A stretch of 64,000 bases of DNA from Anaerohalosphaera lusitana (GCF_002007645.1 NZ_CP019791.1:1674001-1738000); one strand, 5' to 3'. Shown: positions 1 through 8,107, numbered from the stretch's first letter. Notes: a model not told the origin generated them from the letters alone. Numbers and translations are program-made.

Positions 1-1185
1 GTGACGCAGGTTCTCCAGCTCGCCCGCGCTGCCTGTGAACATCTTTGAATATATCTCGACCTGTACGGTCAGCCGGTCGAGTGCTCCCTGCTTGTCGAGA
101 CATATCTGATAGTTCGTGCCGACTTCGGGGATCTTCATGATCACTTCTTCGATCTGCGACGGGAAAACGTTCACGCCGTTGATGATAAGCATGTCGTCAG
201 TTCTGCCTTTGATCCTGCTCAACCGGCGGTGCGTTCTGCCGCATTCACACTGACCGGGCAGTATCGACGCCAGATCACGCGTCCTGTACCGCATCAGCGG
301 GGTTGCATGCCGAATAAGATTTGTAACGATCACCTCGCCGGGCTCACCGTCTTCGAGATTCTCGTCCGTCTCCGGATCAACGATCTCAACGATATAGCCG
401 TCTTCCCAGAAATGCATGCCCGCTTTATGTACGCATTCAAACGCAAGCCCCGGCCCGTTCATCTCACTCAGCCCGTAGGAGTTATACGCATCGATATTAT
501 ACAGCTCTTCGATCTTCTTGCGGACGTTTTCGCTGTGCGGCTCCGCCCCGATAAATGCCTTCTGCAGATTGAGCTGTTTGAGCGAAATATCGTTCTCATC
601 CAGCACCGTGCGGATGTGCAGCATATAGCTTGGCGTCGCATGCACCACTGATGTCTGGAAATCCTGCATGATCTGAACCTGCCGAAGAGTATTTCCGCTC
701 GAAACAGGTATTACCGTCATGCCCGCTTTTTCCGCTCCGTAATGCAGCCCCAGTCCGCCTGTGAACAGACCGTACGTCATCATATTCTGGAACACATCCT
801 TCTTGCTCGCGCCGGTGCAGACTACACAACGCGCGACGAGATCGGTCCAGGTATCGACATCTTCACCTGAAAAATATATTACCGTCGGTATCCCCGTGGT
901 GCCGCTGGAGCTGTGTATCCGATTGACCTCGTCCATGTCGCAAGCGAGAAGCCCCTTCGGAAAACTCTTTCGCAGGTCGTCCTTGGTGGTGAAAGGGATC
1001 TTTTTCAAGTCTTCAAGTGACTTGATGTCGTCGCTGGAGGACATGCCCGCCTTGGCAAGGCGTTTCTTGTAAAAGGGCGTTTTGAAGGCCGAGTCCACGA
1101 CCTTTTTCAACCTCTCAAGCTGCAGGGCCTCTAGATCGCCTCTGCTTGCTGTTTCGATTCGTTCGTCCCAGAATGGTACTTGCAT
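1..1185 (-). CDS. paaK: Phenylacetate/arylacetate-CoA ligase, C-terminus cut by window edge
   Basis: AMP-forming ligase that activates phenylacetate or a related aryl acid with ATP and CoA in the cytoplasm. Translating the minus strand from the ATG at 1185 gives 395 residues without a stop. Family members are about 430 residues, so only the last ~35 are missing. The adenylation loop SSSGTTG lies near residues 92-98, and the N-terminus (MQVPFWDERI) is typical of the family. The start lies inside the 3' end of the symporter gene, an overlap of about 55 bases, so the two are probably co-transcribed. A second ligase lies in the same operon at 3281-4582. The two are clearly paralogous, and their substrates (phenyl-, indolyl- or hydroxyphenylacetate) cannot be told apart from sequence. 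Confidence 0.9.
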   Translation of the reverse strand, partial: MQVPFWDERIETASRGDLEALQLERLKKVVDSAFKTPFYKKRLAKAGMSSSDDIKSLEDLKKIPFTTKDDLRKSFPKGLLACDMDEVNRIHSSSGTTGIPTVIYFSGEDVDTWTDLVARCVVCTGASKKDVFQNMMTYGLFTGGLGLHYGAEKAGMTVIPVSSGNTLRQVQIMQDFQTSVVHATPSYMLHIRTVLDENDISLKQLNLQKAFIGAEPHSENVRKKIEELYNIDAYNSYGLSEMNGPGLAFECVHKAGMHFWEDGYIVEIVDPETDENLEDGEPGEVIVTNLIRHATPLMRYRTRDLASILPGQCECGRTHRRLSRIKGRTDDMLIINGVNVFPSQIEEVIMKIPEVGTNYQICLDKQGALDRLTVQVEIYSKMFTGSAGELENLRH

Positions 1186-2714
1186 GTTTTCTGCTCTATG
1201 AATAAACCAGTTTCAGTTATTTCGAGAACCTTGTCATTCGGTTTCTTAGTTGCCAAACTCACCAGTACATAGCTTACCAGCGAAACGCCGAAAGAGAACA
1301 GGCTGAAGTGTACGGGCATAGGTACGGGATTGATGCCCGGGAAAAGCCCTTTACCCATCGCTGCGAAAACAAGGGCGCTGATGAACCCCGCCGCCATCGC
1401 GGTAATACAGCCCTCTCTGGTGCCGCGTTTCCAGTATAAGCCGCCCAGCAGGGGAACCGTGAATGCTGAGAACATCACCCCGACGGCCGCCCAGATCAGA
1501 AATGCAAGAAGCTTGGGCGGATATAGAGCGACGACGACAGCAAGAACCGTAGTGACGAACACCGTTGCACGGTTGATAAGATTCACGAGCTGGTCACTTG
1601 CTGTGCGATGAATGAATTTCTTGTAGATGTCCCAGCTTATGCAGTTGCCGATCGTCAGCATCAGTCGGTCCGTCGTTGTCATCACCGCGGCCAGCACAAC
1701 TGTACCCGCAAGGATCGAAACAAAAGGCATGTCTCTAAATATGAATTCAACCGCCTGTATAAATGCACGGTCGGCTCTCTCAACCTCGATGATACCCCTT
1801 TCAGCCAGGGCGCGTGCGGCAAAACCGGAAGTCTTGATCAATGCCATCATGACAAAATACGCCACGAACACGATCAGCGGAGCCCACTTGAAATACTTTT
1901 TCTGATTCACAGCAAGCACGTTGTTTATGATGTGCGGCGCCGAAGCCAGACCCATTATCAGCAGCATGCACAGCGAAAGTGCAAAGAAGGGCGTCATGAA
2001 CGAGTGGGCATTCGCCGGCGGAAACTCCTGCGGATAAGCTGCCTTGAGCATGTTCGGATCGAGCTTTGCAAGCACACTATTAAAGTCCGGAGCCTTCGAG
2101 ATTATAAGTGGGCAGATGATCAACACGCCGATCAGCATGAGAATGACCTGTAAAGAGGCAATGGAAGCGATCGCACGCAACCCACCCAGCAGAACGTAAG
2201 ACATGGTGATCAGGGCCCCGATTATCAATGCCCATTGATACGGCAGGCCCAGCATCCAGCTCAGTATGAATCCCACCGCGGTAAACTGCCCGATCAGGTA
2301 AACGATCGATACGAAGCCGACCGTAATGGAGGACAGCAGCCGCATCGAGCCTTCGCTCTCGTACCGTTCGCAAAAATAATCTTCGATCGTCTGGTATTCG
2401 CGATTCGATGCGATACGGCTCAGTTTCGCCCCGAAGAATATCAGACAGAAGCTGCAGCTCAACGGAACGGCAAGCTGTTCCCAGAAGGTTGGCCAGCCCG
2501 CGGTATATCCCAGTCCGCTCACGCCCAGTATCGTCATGCCGCTTGCAGCCGAGCCCATCAAAAGCAAAACGAACGACCAGAATTTGAGACCCCGGCCGGC
2601 GAGCATGTAATCGGAACTCGTTTTGATCTTACGTGAGTTCCACACCCCCAGAAAGATCAAGATTGCGAAATAGCCGCAAACAGTGACTACCGTCAGAACG
2701 CGATGTTCGTCCAC
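1131..2714 (-). CDS. SSS-family sodium:solute symporter
   Basis: A 527-residue polytopic membrane protein of the sodium/solute symporter family (PutP/PanF type). The N-terminus has a first membrane span at about residues 8-26, followed by the SSS-like stretch 'SSDYMLAGRGL'. Glycine-rich spans (for example LMGSAASGMTILG) follow in the usual ~12-13 TM pattern. The soluble C-terminal tail is Lys/Gln-rich. It sits between an arylacetate-CoA ligase and an ACT sensor in an operon with indolepyruvate oxidoreductase. From that context I infer it carries an aryl acid or aromatic amino acid with sodium. The family also includes proline, pantothenate and acetate carriers, so the substrate is unproven. 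A tiny membrane peptide is encoded just upstream (2729-2839). Confidence 0.85.
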   Translation of the reverse strand: MDEHRVLTVVTVCGYFAILIFLGVWNSRKIKTSSDYMLAGRGLKFWSFVLLLMGSAASGMTILGVSGLGYTAGWPTFWEQLAVPLSCSFCLIFFGAKLSRIASNREYQTIEDYFCERYESEGSMRLLSSITVGFVSIVYLIGQFTAVGFILSWMLGLPYQWALIIGALITMSYVLLGGLRAIASIASLQVILMLIGVLIICPLIISKAPDFNSVLAKLDPNMLKAAYPQEFPPANAHSFMTPFFALSLCMLLIMGLASAPHIINNVLAVNQKKYFKWAPLIVFVAYFVMMALIKTSGFAARALAERGIIEVERADRAFIQAVEFIFRDMPFVSILAGTVVLAAVMTTTDRLMLTIGNCISWDIYKKFIHRTASDQLVNLINRATVFVTTVLAVVVALYPPKLLAFLIWAAVGVMFSAFTVPLLGGLYWKRGTREGCITAMAAGFISALVFAAMGKGLFPGINPVPMPVHFSLFSFGVSLVSYVLVSLATKKPNDKVLEITETGLFIEQKTCKYHSGTNESKQQAEAI

Positions 2715-2728
2715 AATGGCCTCCTCGC

Positions 2729-2839
2729 TTATTTGTAGTGTATTGCCCAGGCTGTCAGGGCGATGACGACAAGAGCCGCCGCACTGCCGAATACGATCAA
2801 CGGTTGGGTAGGCACGATCTGCGAAAGAAGAGTGACCAT
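2729..2839 (-). CDS. 36-residue single-span membrane peptide, possible symporter accessory subunit
   Basis: A short reading frame: ATG at 2839, 36 codons, TAA at 2729-2731. The product starts MVTLLSQIVPTQP and continues into one hydrophobic span (about residues 14-32, VFGSAAALVVIALTAWAIH), ending in YK. Its ATG shares one base with the TAA of the ACT gene (TAATG), a classic translational-coupling arrangement. It ends 14 bases before the symporter start, with a GAGGAGG-like ribosome site between. Short single-span peptides encoded beside SSS and NSS transporters are known as small accessory proteins. Assignment here rests on size, topology and position only. Confidence 0.65.
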   Translation of the reverse strand: MVTLLSQIVPTQPLIVFGSAAALVVIALTAWAIHYK

Positions 2840-3270
2840 TACAGACCCTCCACTTCTTCCTGATTGATTATCTTAATGCCGTTCTGCTGAAGTATCTTCT
2901 GTGCCCGGTCCGTGTCTTCAAACCGGAAAACCATCAAAGCCTTGTCGGTGAACTTTTCGACAAAGCCGTACATGTATTCGATGTTGACGTCATTGTCCGA
3001 AAGGGTCTTCAGTATTTTAGCAAGTCCGCCCGGCTCGTCCGCGACTTCTGCGACGACGACGGAAGTGATATTCGCTACAAAGCCGTTATCCTTGAGAACC
3101 TCGACGGCCTGCTCAGCCTTGTCGACCACGATCCGCAATACGCCGAATGTCTCCGTCTCCGCGATCGTGCAAGCGCGAATGTTTACGCCGTTCTGTCCGA
3201 GTATGGAGCATGCGTCGAATAGTCTGCCTTTGCGGTTTTCAAGAAAGACTGAAATCTGTTTGATCTTCAT
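2839..3270 (-). CDS. Tandem ACT-domain amino-acid-binding protein
   Basis: A protein of 143 residues made of two ACT folds back to back (about residues 1-66 and 70-140). Each opens with the beta strand and Gly-rich turn typical of ACT ligand sites ('ENRKGRLFDACSILG' and 'DEPGGLAKILKTLSDNDV'). Stand-alone double-ACT proteins like this are common beside ior and paaK genes and probably sense an aromatic amino acid. I chose the ATG at 3270, preceded by GAGGAGG, over the upstream in-frame start at 3303, because the latter lies inside the preceding ligase gene and lacks a ribosome site. The stop overlaps the start of the 36-residue peptide. Whether it regulates transport, enzyme activity or neither is unknown. 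Confidence 0.85.
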   Translation of the reverse strand: MKIKQISVFLENRKGRLFDACSILGQNGVNIRACTIAETETFGVLRIVVDKAEQAVEVLKDNGFVANITSVVVAEVADEPGGLAKILKTLSDNDVNIEYMYGFVEKFTDKALMVFRFEDTDRAQKILQQNGIKIINQEEVEGL

Positions 3271-3280
3271 GCGGCCTCCT

Positions 3281-4582
3281 CTATGCGTTTCGTTTGTCGA
3301 CAACTCTTTTGGCCTTGCCCATGCTTCTTTCGATAGTCTTGGGCTCTACCAGTTTTACGGTCACTCCAATACTGAGAATCGATTCGATCTCTTTTTTGAT
3401 CTTCGTCTCGAGACCGTGAAGCTGCTTGATCTCGTCGCTGAATCTTTTTTCGTCGAGCTCCACCAGAATGTCCACCTTGTCCAGACTGTGCTTTTCACGG
3501 TCGATAACGATCTGGTAGTGCGGCCCGATACCTTCCATACCCACCAGCACATGCTCGATCTGCGACGGGAAGACGTTGATGCCCCGTACAACGATCATGT
3601 CATCCGTCCTGCCCTTGATCTTCGACACACGCGGACTCGTTCGACCACATTCACACTTTTCATAATTGACGCTGACAATGTCCCGTGTCCTGTACCGCAG
3701 AAGGGGAATGCCCTCTTTAGTCAGAGTGGTGATCACCAGTTCACCGTCCTCACCAGGCTCAACCTGCTCACCCGTCTCAGGGTCGATGATCTCCGGGTAG
3801 AACACATCCGAGAATATATGCAGGCCGTCTTTGTACGTGCATTCCTGCGACACGCCCGGCCCGATGATCTCGGACAAGCCGTAAACATCCGTCGCGATCA
3901 GACCGAGCGAATCCTCGATCTCGTTTCGCATTGACTCGCTCCACGGCTCCGCGCCGAATATGCCGATCTCCCAACTGCTCTCACGCGGATCCAGCCCAGC
4001 TTCCTTAGCCGCCTCAGCCATGTAAAGTGCATAGCTCGGTGTACAGGCAAGAATCCGCGGCTGGAAGTCCTGCATGATCTTTAGCTGCCTTGCAGTCTGA
4101 CCCGAAGATGTGGGAATTACCGTCAGCCCCATCTCCAGAGCTCCATAGTGGAAACCAAGCCCGCCGGTAAACAGACCATAGCCGTACGCGATCTGTATTA
4201 TGTCGCCCGGCTCTCCGCCCGCACAGCACAGAGCACGTGCCATAACGTTCGACCACAACGCGACATCCTTGCGAGTATAACCTACCAGCGTCGGATTGCC
4301 GGTCGTACCGCTGGAGACATGTATCTCAGCGATTTCTTTCTGCGGTTTGGAAAACAGACCATACGGATAACTGTCCCGCATGTCCATTTTGGTAGTGAAG
4401 GGGAGCTTCGTAATGTCGGATATGTCGTTTATCGTATCCGGCGTCACTCCGCTACTGTCCAATCTCTCTTTGTAGATCGGATTGTTTTCATAGACGTAAG
4501 TGACCAGTTCCTTAAGGCGTTGCGACTGCAGCTTGCTGAGCTGCTCCTGGTCCATGCATTCTACGTGTTTTTCCCAAATCAC
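3281..4582 (-). CDS. paaK: Phenylacetate/arylacetate-CoA ligase (second copy)
   Basis: A full-length 433-residue AMP-forming aryl-CoA ligase. The ATP-binding loop is VSSGTTGNPT near residues 89-98. Downstream are 'YGLSEI' and 'GRTDDMIVVRGINVFPSQIE', the hinge and C-terminal lid of this family. Translation begins at GTG (4582), overlapping the TGA of iorB in a GTGA junction. IorAB converts aryl pyruvates and CoA to arylacetyl-CoA. A ligase in the same operon would interconvert that thioester with the free aryl acid, or run the route in reverse to salvage aryl acids for amino acid synthesis as reported in methanogens. The direction cannot be read from sequence. Confidence 0.93.
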   Translation of the reverse strand: MIWEKHVECMDQEQLSKLQSQRLKELVTYVYENNPIYKERLDSSGVTPDTINDISDITKLPFTTKMDMRDSYPYGLFSKPQKEIAEIHVSSGTTGNPTLVGYTRKDVALWSNVMARALCCAGGEPGDIIQIAYGYGLFTGGLGFHYGALEMGLTVIPTSSGQTARQLKIMQDFQPRILACTPSYALYMAEAAKEAGLDPRESSWEIGIFGAEPWSESMRNEIEDSLGLIATDVYGLSEIIGPGVSQECTYKDGLHIFSDVFYPEIIDPETGEQVEPGEDGELVITTLTKEGIPLLRYRTRDIVSVNYEKCECGRTSPRVSKIKGRTDDMIVVRGINVFPSQIEHVLVGMEGIGPHYQIVIDREKHSLDKVDILVELDEKRFSDEIKQLHGLETKIKKEIESILSIGVTVKLVEPKTIERSMGKAKRVVDKRNA

Positions 4583-5067
4583 TCTTGGCTAATCCTCCGT
4601 CCTTCCATGAAGACCCTAGTGTTTTCTTCGAGGTACTTCGCGGCAAAAACCTTGGCGATCGCTGCCAGCCAGTGTTCCTCGGCAATGTCGCTGATCTTGG
4701 CAGAGAGGACACCGACCAAAAACGTATTCAGATACCTGGGGTTTTCGATCACATCTTCCGCCTTGGACAGATACCCAGCCAGATCAACACCGTCCGGCTT
4801 GAGAAAGACCTTCAGGCGGTTGTGCTCGTCTTCATGGAAGCAGACGAGGTAGTCCGCCCGGCCTTCTGCAACCAGAGGCGAATTCACTTCCTCGCCGAAC
4901 CGCACATGCGATTCAACCGACCCGCCTCTTTGCGCCATGCCGTGAACCTCGCTCTTTTTAACGTGAAACCCGGCCAACGCAGCCGCCCAGCCGCAAATCT
5001 CTGAAGCCTTGACCACACCCTGGCCGCCGATTCCACCCAACGTTATATTCTGAACATTAGTGCTCAT
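4579..5067 (-). CDS. iorB: Indolepyruvate:ferredoxin oxidoreductase, beta (gamma-domain) subunit
   Basis: A 162-residue subunit of the pyruvate:ferredoxin oxidoreductase gamma-domain type. The N-terminal GGIGGQGV (about 11-18) and the internal 'EVHGMAQRGGSVESHVRFG' are hallmark motifs. With IorA it oxidatively decarboxylates indolepyruvate and other aryl pyruvates, from transamination of Trp, Phe and Tyr, to aryl-acetyl-CoA, reducing ferredoxin. It is somewhat shorter than the ~190-200 residues often seen. It follows iorA after a 14-base gap and overlaps the ligase start by 4 bases. Confidence 0.92.
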   Translation of the reverse strand: MSTNVQNITLGGIGGQGVVKASEICGWAAALAGFHVKKSEVHGMAQRGGSVESHVRFGEEVNSPLVAEGRADYLVCFHEDEHNRLKVFLKPDGVDLAGYLSKAEDVIENPRYLNTFLVGVLSAKISDIAEEHWLAAIAKVFAAKYLEENTRVFMEGRRISQE

Positions 5068-5081
5068 AAGTTTCCTGCTCT

Positions 5082-6611
5082 TTATTTGATAAGCTTACAT
5101 GGATGTTTTGCGATAATGACCGAAAGTGCATCCTCGGTAACCCGTTTTTCGACAAGTGCGTCAAATTCCTTGCGGTTCGTTGGATCGATCACATCTACGT
5201 TATCAGCACCGCAGCTCTTGCAAAGTGCCTCCAGGTCCAGCAGCTTGGTCCGCTCATTACGGATCGTCAGACCCGTCGCGGGGTTCTGCTGTCCACCCGT
5301 CATCGCGGTAATCGAATTGTCCACGATCATTATAACGCCCTTCGAGCCGTTGTAAGCGGCATTGATAAGCCCCGTTACGCCCGAATGCACGAACGTTGAG
5401 TCTCCCACCACGCCTAGTATCTTCTCGTTCGGATGCGCCTTGCGGAGCCCTTCGTTAAAGGTCACGCCCGCACCCATGCAAACGCACGTATGCATCGCAG
5501 AAGTCGGCGGCAGAGACGCAAGCGTATAACAGCCAATATCGCCAGCGACGTATATATTGTGCTTTTTGAGCGTTGCGAACGAGAACCAGTGTGGGCAGCC
5601 CGGACACAAACGCGGTGGCCGTTTCGCAACTGCCGCCGGTGCGGGCCGTTTCTTGCCCTCGACGACGTCCTTCATAACGTCCGGCGTGAGCTCACCCGTC
5701 TGGAATGTCGCATCCTTGGTCTCAAACTCCAGCCCCATAGCCGCCAGATGCGTCTCAAAGAACGGATCGAGCTCTTCGACAACAACCAGCTTATCCACAG
5801 AATCCGCAAACTCCCTGATCTTATCGTCACAGAACGGATACGAAAAGCCGAGCTTCAGATACGAAGCATCGGGGTATTCTTCTTTAAGGTAATGATACGG
5901 AATGCTCGAGGTTAAAAACCCAACCGACTTGTCATTGATGGTGATTTCGTTCAGATCCGTCGTCTCGGCAAAGTCCTTCAGCTTGCCAAGCCGTTCCTCC
6001 ACCACCACATGCCTCTTGCGTGCGAACGCCGGTATCATCACGTATTTCTTCTCGTCATATGACAGCGGGGCGGTCTCCTTTTCGACACGTTTACCCAGCA
6101 CCATATCTTCCTTGGTGTGCGAAATACGCGTGGTCATCCTCACGATCACAGGCGTATCGAATTCTTCGCTGATATCGAATGCCCTCGCAACGTGTTCCTT
6201 CGCCTCGCTCGGGCTCGAAGGTTCCAGCATCGGCATCTTCGAATACAGGCTGACCCAGCGGGTGTCCTGCTCGTTCTGCGAAGAGTGCATCCCCGGATCA
6301 TCGCAGACCACGATGACAAAGCCGGCGTTGATACCGGTATAAGACGATGTCATCAGCGGGTCCATAGCAACGTTCAGCCCTACATGCTTGCATGCATAAA
6401 GGCTCCTCACGCCGCCAACTGCCGCACCGAGTGCAACTTCATAGGCCACTTTTTCATTTACTGACCACTGGGCATCGATTTCTGGGAACTCCGCTATCGC
6501 TTCGAGGATCTCGGTCGAGGGAGTGCCCGGATATGCACAAGCAACCTGCATGCCTGCTTCGTATGCGCCGAAGGCCACCGCTTCGTTTCCTGAGAGGAAC
6601 GCTTTTTCCAT
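5082..6611 (-). CDS. iorA: Indolepyruvate:ferredoxin oxidoreductase, alpha subunit, lacking the C-terminal ferredoxin domain
   Basis: The thiamine-pyrophosphate-containing catalytic subunit. The N-terminal pyrimidine-binding part begins MEKAFLSGNEAVAFGAYEAG. A CPGCPH motif lies near residue 335, and the TPP-binding GDSTFVHSG...DNS region is around residues 405-440. An upstream ATG at 6632 is in frame, but the predicted promoter would start transcription at about 6636, leaving almost no leader. The ATG at 6611 has AAGGA upstream, so I prefer 6611 (509 residues). Oddly, the protein stops at 'HPCKLIK', just where usual ~600-residue IorA proteins continue into a two-[4Fe-4S] ferredoxin domain. 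No such domain is encoded downstream, so an external ferredoxin probably takes the electrons. Confidence 0.92.
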   Translation of the reverse strand: MEKAFLSGNEAVAFGAYEAGMQVACAYPGTPSTEILEAIAEFPEIDAQWSVNEKVAYEVALGAAVGGVRSLYACKHVGLNVAMDPLMTSSYTGINAGFVIVVCDDPGMHSSQNEQDTRWVSLYSKMPMLEPSSPSEAKEHVARAFDISEEFDTPVIVRMTTRISHTKEDMVLGKRVEKETAPLSYDEKKYVMIPAFARKRHVVVEERLGKLKDFAETTDLNEITINDKSVGFLTSSIPYHYLKEEYPDASYLKLGFSYPFCDDKIREFADSVDKLVVVEELDPFFETHLAAMGLEFETKDATFQTGELTPDVMKDVVEGKKRPAPAAVAKRPPRLCPGCPHWFSFATLKKHNIYVAGDIGCYTLASLPPTSAMHTCVCMGAGVTFNEGLRKAHPNEKILGVVGDSTFVHSGVTGLINAAYNGSKGVIMIVDNSITAMTGGQQNPATGLTIRNERTKLLDLEALCKSCGADNVDVIDPTNRKEFDALVEKRVTEDALSVIIAKHPCKLIK

Positions 6612-6642
6612 TTTGATCTTTTCCTTAGTCATAATTGGTGTG

Positions 6643-6671
6643 ATAATACTAATCTGGGCGTTTCATGTCAA
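6643..6671 (-). promoter_or_regulatory. Sigma-70-type promoter of the ior operon
   Basis: On the minus strand TTGACA (6671-6666) and TATTAT (6648-6643) are separated by exactly 17 bases. The -35 box matches the consensus fully and the -10 box matches at 5 of 6 positions. Transcription would start near 6636, which favours the iorA start at 6611. The promoter shares TTGACATGAAAC and TATTATC with the rex promoter at 14415-14443. Confidence 0.75.
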
Positions 6672-6714
6672 CAGAAATTCGAGCACCGGCCAAAGCTGGG
6701 GTGCATCACAATAT

Positions 6715-7746
6715 TTAGGCACAGTCTTTTATAGCATATTCCCATAAATCGCTGTGCAGTGCGGTTCTGACTTCCAGCATAGCGGATGCTCCTTGTCGGC
6801 TCCACCGCATCCCTGAGCTCTTCAGGCGGGCCTGCACAACGGTTTTGCATGAACTTTCTATCGGTCCGCTGTCCACGCGAAGCCCCATAGCCAGCAATTT
6901 CGGATAGTCGATCCGCTCAATCCGCCGAGACAGGAAGTTGATCAGCTTCGACAAGGCCTCGGCGTCTTCGCTGCTCGCAACCCGGCTTTTGCTGATTCGC
7001 AAGCTCCTGATCAGTTTTTTGGGCCCCTTATCTCGAAGTACATGACAGTATTTGCTTCGCCAGCGATTGCTCCTCTTCGAATTTTCACCGTAAAGCAAAC
7101 TGGCACACTCGCCAATGTGCTGACAGCAGTGCCAGTAATCAACTACTTGTTTTGCATTAGGAAGATTGCTTTTTATATGCCTGTGAAAACCTTCCGCACC
7201 GTCCATTAAAAACGTCATGTCTTTGGCTTTCGATGCTCCAATCCGAATCGCCTCACGACGGGCAAGAGAGCCGAACTGCTTGATCGGACCGAGCACAGCA
7301 CGATGGCTGACCTTACTACAGGCGTCATCCTCGTAACGCAGAAGTTTGACTTCCTTCCACCCTTCACGACGTACGTTTATCAACACTCCGTCGGCATAGC
7401 CATACAGCTTACTGCCGGCAATTTCGTCCCACTTCCGGTCGTCGCTGCTGCAATCACGGTTTTGTCTGATAGAGCCTGAAACCGCCAATATCCGCCTTCT
7501 CAGCGATTCGTGAGATATATGAATACTGAAGTCTTGACGCAAAAATCGGCTAACCTCTTTATAAGGGCCACTTGCCGTATGACGCAATACCAGCTCGTTG
7601 GCGATCCGGCTGTATTTGCGGCCGCTGCTGACAAGATTGCTGATCGGCTTGCTGCTGCCGCAACTGCAATGATAATAAGTGCCGGTAAGACTTATATTGC
7701 CACGCTTGGTGATGAACTCGTAGGATTTGCTGCCCTTGTGTCTCAT
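6715..7746 (-). CDS. Transposase ORF B, catalytic part (ISKra4-like)
   Basis: A 343-residue catalytic region of an ISKra4/UPF0236-type transposase. It carries 'YGYADGVLINV' (first catalytic Asp), 'TFLMDGAEGFHRHI' (second Asp), 'VVDYWHCCQHIG' and the C-terminal 'GLRVDSGPIESSCKTVV' (catalytic Glu). The frame opens at ATG 7746 inside a run of nine A residues, in the -1 frame relative to ORF A. The normal product is probably a -1 frameshift fusion of about 420 residues. The N-terminus of this frame contains CSCG, completing a zinc-binding cysteine set begun by CGKC at the end of ORF A. Confidence 0.85.
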   Translation of the reverse strand: MRHKGSKSYEFITKRGNISLTGTYYHCSCGSSKPISNLVSSGRKYSRIANELVLRHTASGPYKEVSRFLRQDFSIHISHESLRRRILAVSGSIRQNRDCSSDDRKWDEIAGSKLYGYADGVLINVRREGWKEVKLLRYEDDACSKVSHRAVLGPIKQFGSLARREAIRIGASKAKDMTFLMDGAEGFHRHIKSNLPNAKQVVDYWHCCQHIGECASLLYGENSKRSNRWRSKYCHVLRDKGPKKLIRSLRISKSRVASSEDAEALSKLINFLSRRIERIDYPKLLAMGLRVDSGPIESSCKTVVQARLKSSGMRWSRQGASAMLEVRTALHSDLWEYAIKDCA

Positions 7747-7982
7747 TTTTTTTTACACTTGCCGCAACGCCGGTAGTCCGAATCAGTCTGGGATTTTTCC
7801 AATGCCGTCTGGATAGCCTTTCGCTGCACATCCTTGAGTAAAGGCTCAAGCGTTCTGACGATCTGATCATCGCTGACATCCAGCAACGTCCCATTAGCCG
7901 CGGAATCGAGCTCGTCGTGGAGCTCCTGGCAACCCTTGCGAAATTCGGCAACCGCTTCTTCAATCCAATCCTGCTGTGACAT
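7743..7982 (-). CDS. Transposase ORF A, N-terminal part
   Basis: A 79-residue frame starting at ATG 7982 after GAGGT, forming the N-terminal domain of the element's transposase. It is acidic and helical, then ends CGKCKKK at a run of nine A residues followed immediately by TGA. The same A-run contains the ATG of ORF B in the -1 frame. Two-frame transposases joined by programmed -1 slippage on A-runs are known in parts of the ISKra4 family. ORF A alone has no catalytic residue. Confidence 0.75.
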   Translation of the reverse strand: MSQQDWIEEAVAEFRKGCQELHDELDSAANGTLLDVSDDQIVRTLEPLLKDVQRKAIQTALEKSQTDSDYRRCGKCKKK

Positions 7983-8107
7983 GATATACCTCGAAAAATA
8001 ACCTTTTCTCTAAGTTATACCATATCCAAAATGTTCGCGCCACCTTTTTTTGATGCACCCCAAAGCTGAGTCGGGAAATCTACCCAAAAACTGCGATTCA
8101 TGATTCG

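Larger units (their letters stand above)
6698..8061 (-). mobile_element. Complete ISKra4-like insertion sequence with terminal repeats and target duplication
   Basis: A 1.36-kb element bounded by GGGGTGCATCA at 6698-6708 and its inverse TGATGCACCCC at 8051-8061. The repeats stay similar for a few more bases inward. It is flanked by a direct repeat AAAGCT (6692-6697 and 8062-8067), extendable to CCAAAGCT if the outer CC of one repeat is shared. This is read as a 6-8 bp target duplication. It contains two overlapping transposase frames on the minus strand. The insertion lies just outside the ior promoter and ahead of the sirtuin gene. Intact ends, duplication and frames suggest a recent, possibly still active copy. 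The family is assigned from the transposase. Confidence 0.88.

Noticed and set aside
7510-7776. Plus-strand frame across the transposase junction
   Set aside because: It is an Ala-rich shadow of the transposase on the opposite strand, with no start signal.
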